From: Seriola aureovittata
Taxonomy: Eukaryota > Chordata > Actinopteri > Carangiformes > Carangidae
Direction of reading: 5' to 3'
Assembly: GCF_021018895.1 (NCBI RefSeq)
Contig: NC_079365.1
Span: 18,932,001-18,996,000, forward strand
Length of the DNA stretch: 64,000 nucleotides
The position numbers were made by a program, and so were the translations under genes. Below the pieces are notes generated by a model, which made no database searches, was not told where the DNA came from, and saw only the letters and a program-made list of their open reading frames with translations. Shown here piece after piece: positions 63,701-64,000 of the stretch (the stretch's first letter is position 1; each line of letters starts with the position of its first letter).

Positions 63701-64000
63701 CTTTGGTCCTGGTTAGGTAGTCTGCAGTGGGTTTATCCAGAGCGTTTTTGTGGGGAACATCTAACTCAGAGTTGATTAGAGCTTCTTGGGCTCAGCCTCA
63801 CAGTATGTTTGTGAGGCATTTGAAGAAGTTATATTGAGCTGCTGGAAATTATAACAGACATCAGGCATTTTTGCTGGAAAAATGAAGTGATTAATCAATA
63901 ACAAAAAAGTTGCATTCAATCGATTCATCAACTAATCAATTCAGCTTTTATACAAGTTCTTGGAAACATGGGTGGAAATTCTAAAAAAAAGAAAAAAGAA
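60774..64000 (+). other. kcnab2 intron leading to the first core exon (outside window)
   Basis: I looked for the expected NLGKSGLRVSCLGLG exon and did not find it; it should lie beyond 64,000. The stretch is AT-rich. A GATTAATCAATAACAAAAAA / CAATCGATTCATCAACTAAT segment near 63,880-63,945 may be a decayed hAT subterminal region. Confidence 0.6.

Overview
This window looks like genomic DNA from a ray-finned fish, most likely a spiny-rayed teleost. Vertebrate genes are split by GT-AG introns. The sequence is AT-rich with many CA/CT/AT microsatellites, and it carries teleost-style DNA transposon debris: hAT elements with BED zinc-finger remnants, a Tc1-like transposase remnant, and a TTAA-flanked MITE. 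No prokaryotic feature is present. Gene names rest on recognising protein families and exon structure by eye; no database search was possible.

Layout. Positions 1 to about 13,300 hold no gene I can support. They contain microsatellites, a strong G-run tract and a few stretches that could be conserved regulatory DNA. Positions 13,426-18,391 (+) hold a complete park7 (DJ-1) coding region in six coding exons. These splice to exactly 189 codons, and Glu18, Cys46, Cys53, Cys106 and His126 all fall at the expected positions. Intron 2 of park7 carries a broken Tc1-like transposase. About 200-300 bp past the park7 poly(A) signals lies a GC-rich block with two CCAAT boxes, a GC box and a consensus splice donor (18,870-19,077). 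I read it as a promoter and untranslated first exon.

From 19,078 to 52,631 there is no recognisable coding exon. I interpret this as one very long first intron, probably of kcnab2. It is a transposon collecting ground: three hAT elements with perfect 8-bp target duplications, one inserted into an (AT)n array, several degraded hAT ends, a MITE with long inverted ends and a foldback palindrome.

From 52,632 (+) the 5' end of kcnab2 (voltage-gated potassium channel beta-2 subunit) appears. There is a start-codon exon, a 42-bp exon that is skippable without loss of frame, and at 60,403-60,773 an alternative first coding exon with its own TATA-like upstream sequence. All three coding exons end at the same codon phase on 'TAC AG', so each can join the same downstream aldo-keto reductase exon, which lies beyond position 64,000. 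The Kv-beta catalytic core is therefore not in this window.

The two genes are unrelated in function (oxidative-stress protein/glyoxalase-like chaperone versus redox-sensing K+ channel subunit). They are notable for being packed head to tail. The most interesting points are the close park7-to-downstream-promoter spacing, the alternative kcnab2 N-terminus, and two non-autonomous hAT elements that keep a promoter-proximal BED-finger exon in sense orientation within the putative host intron.
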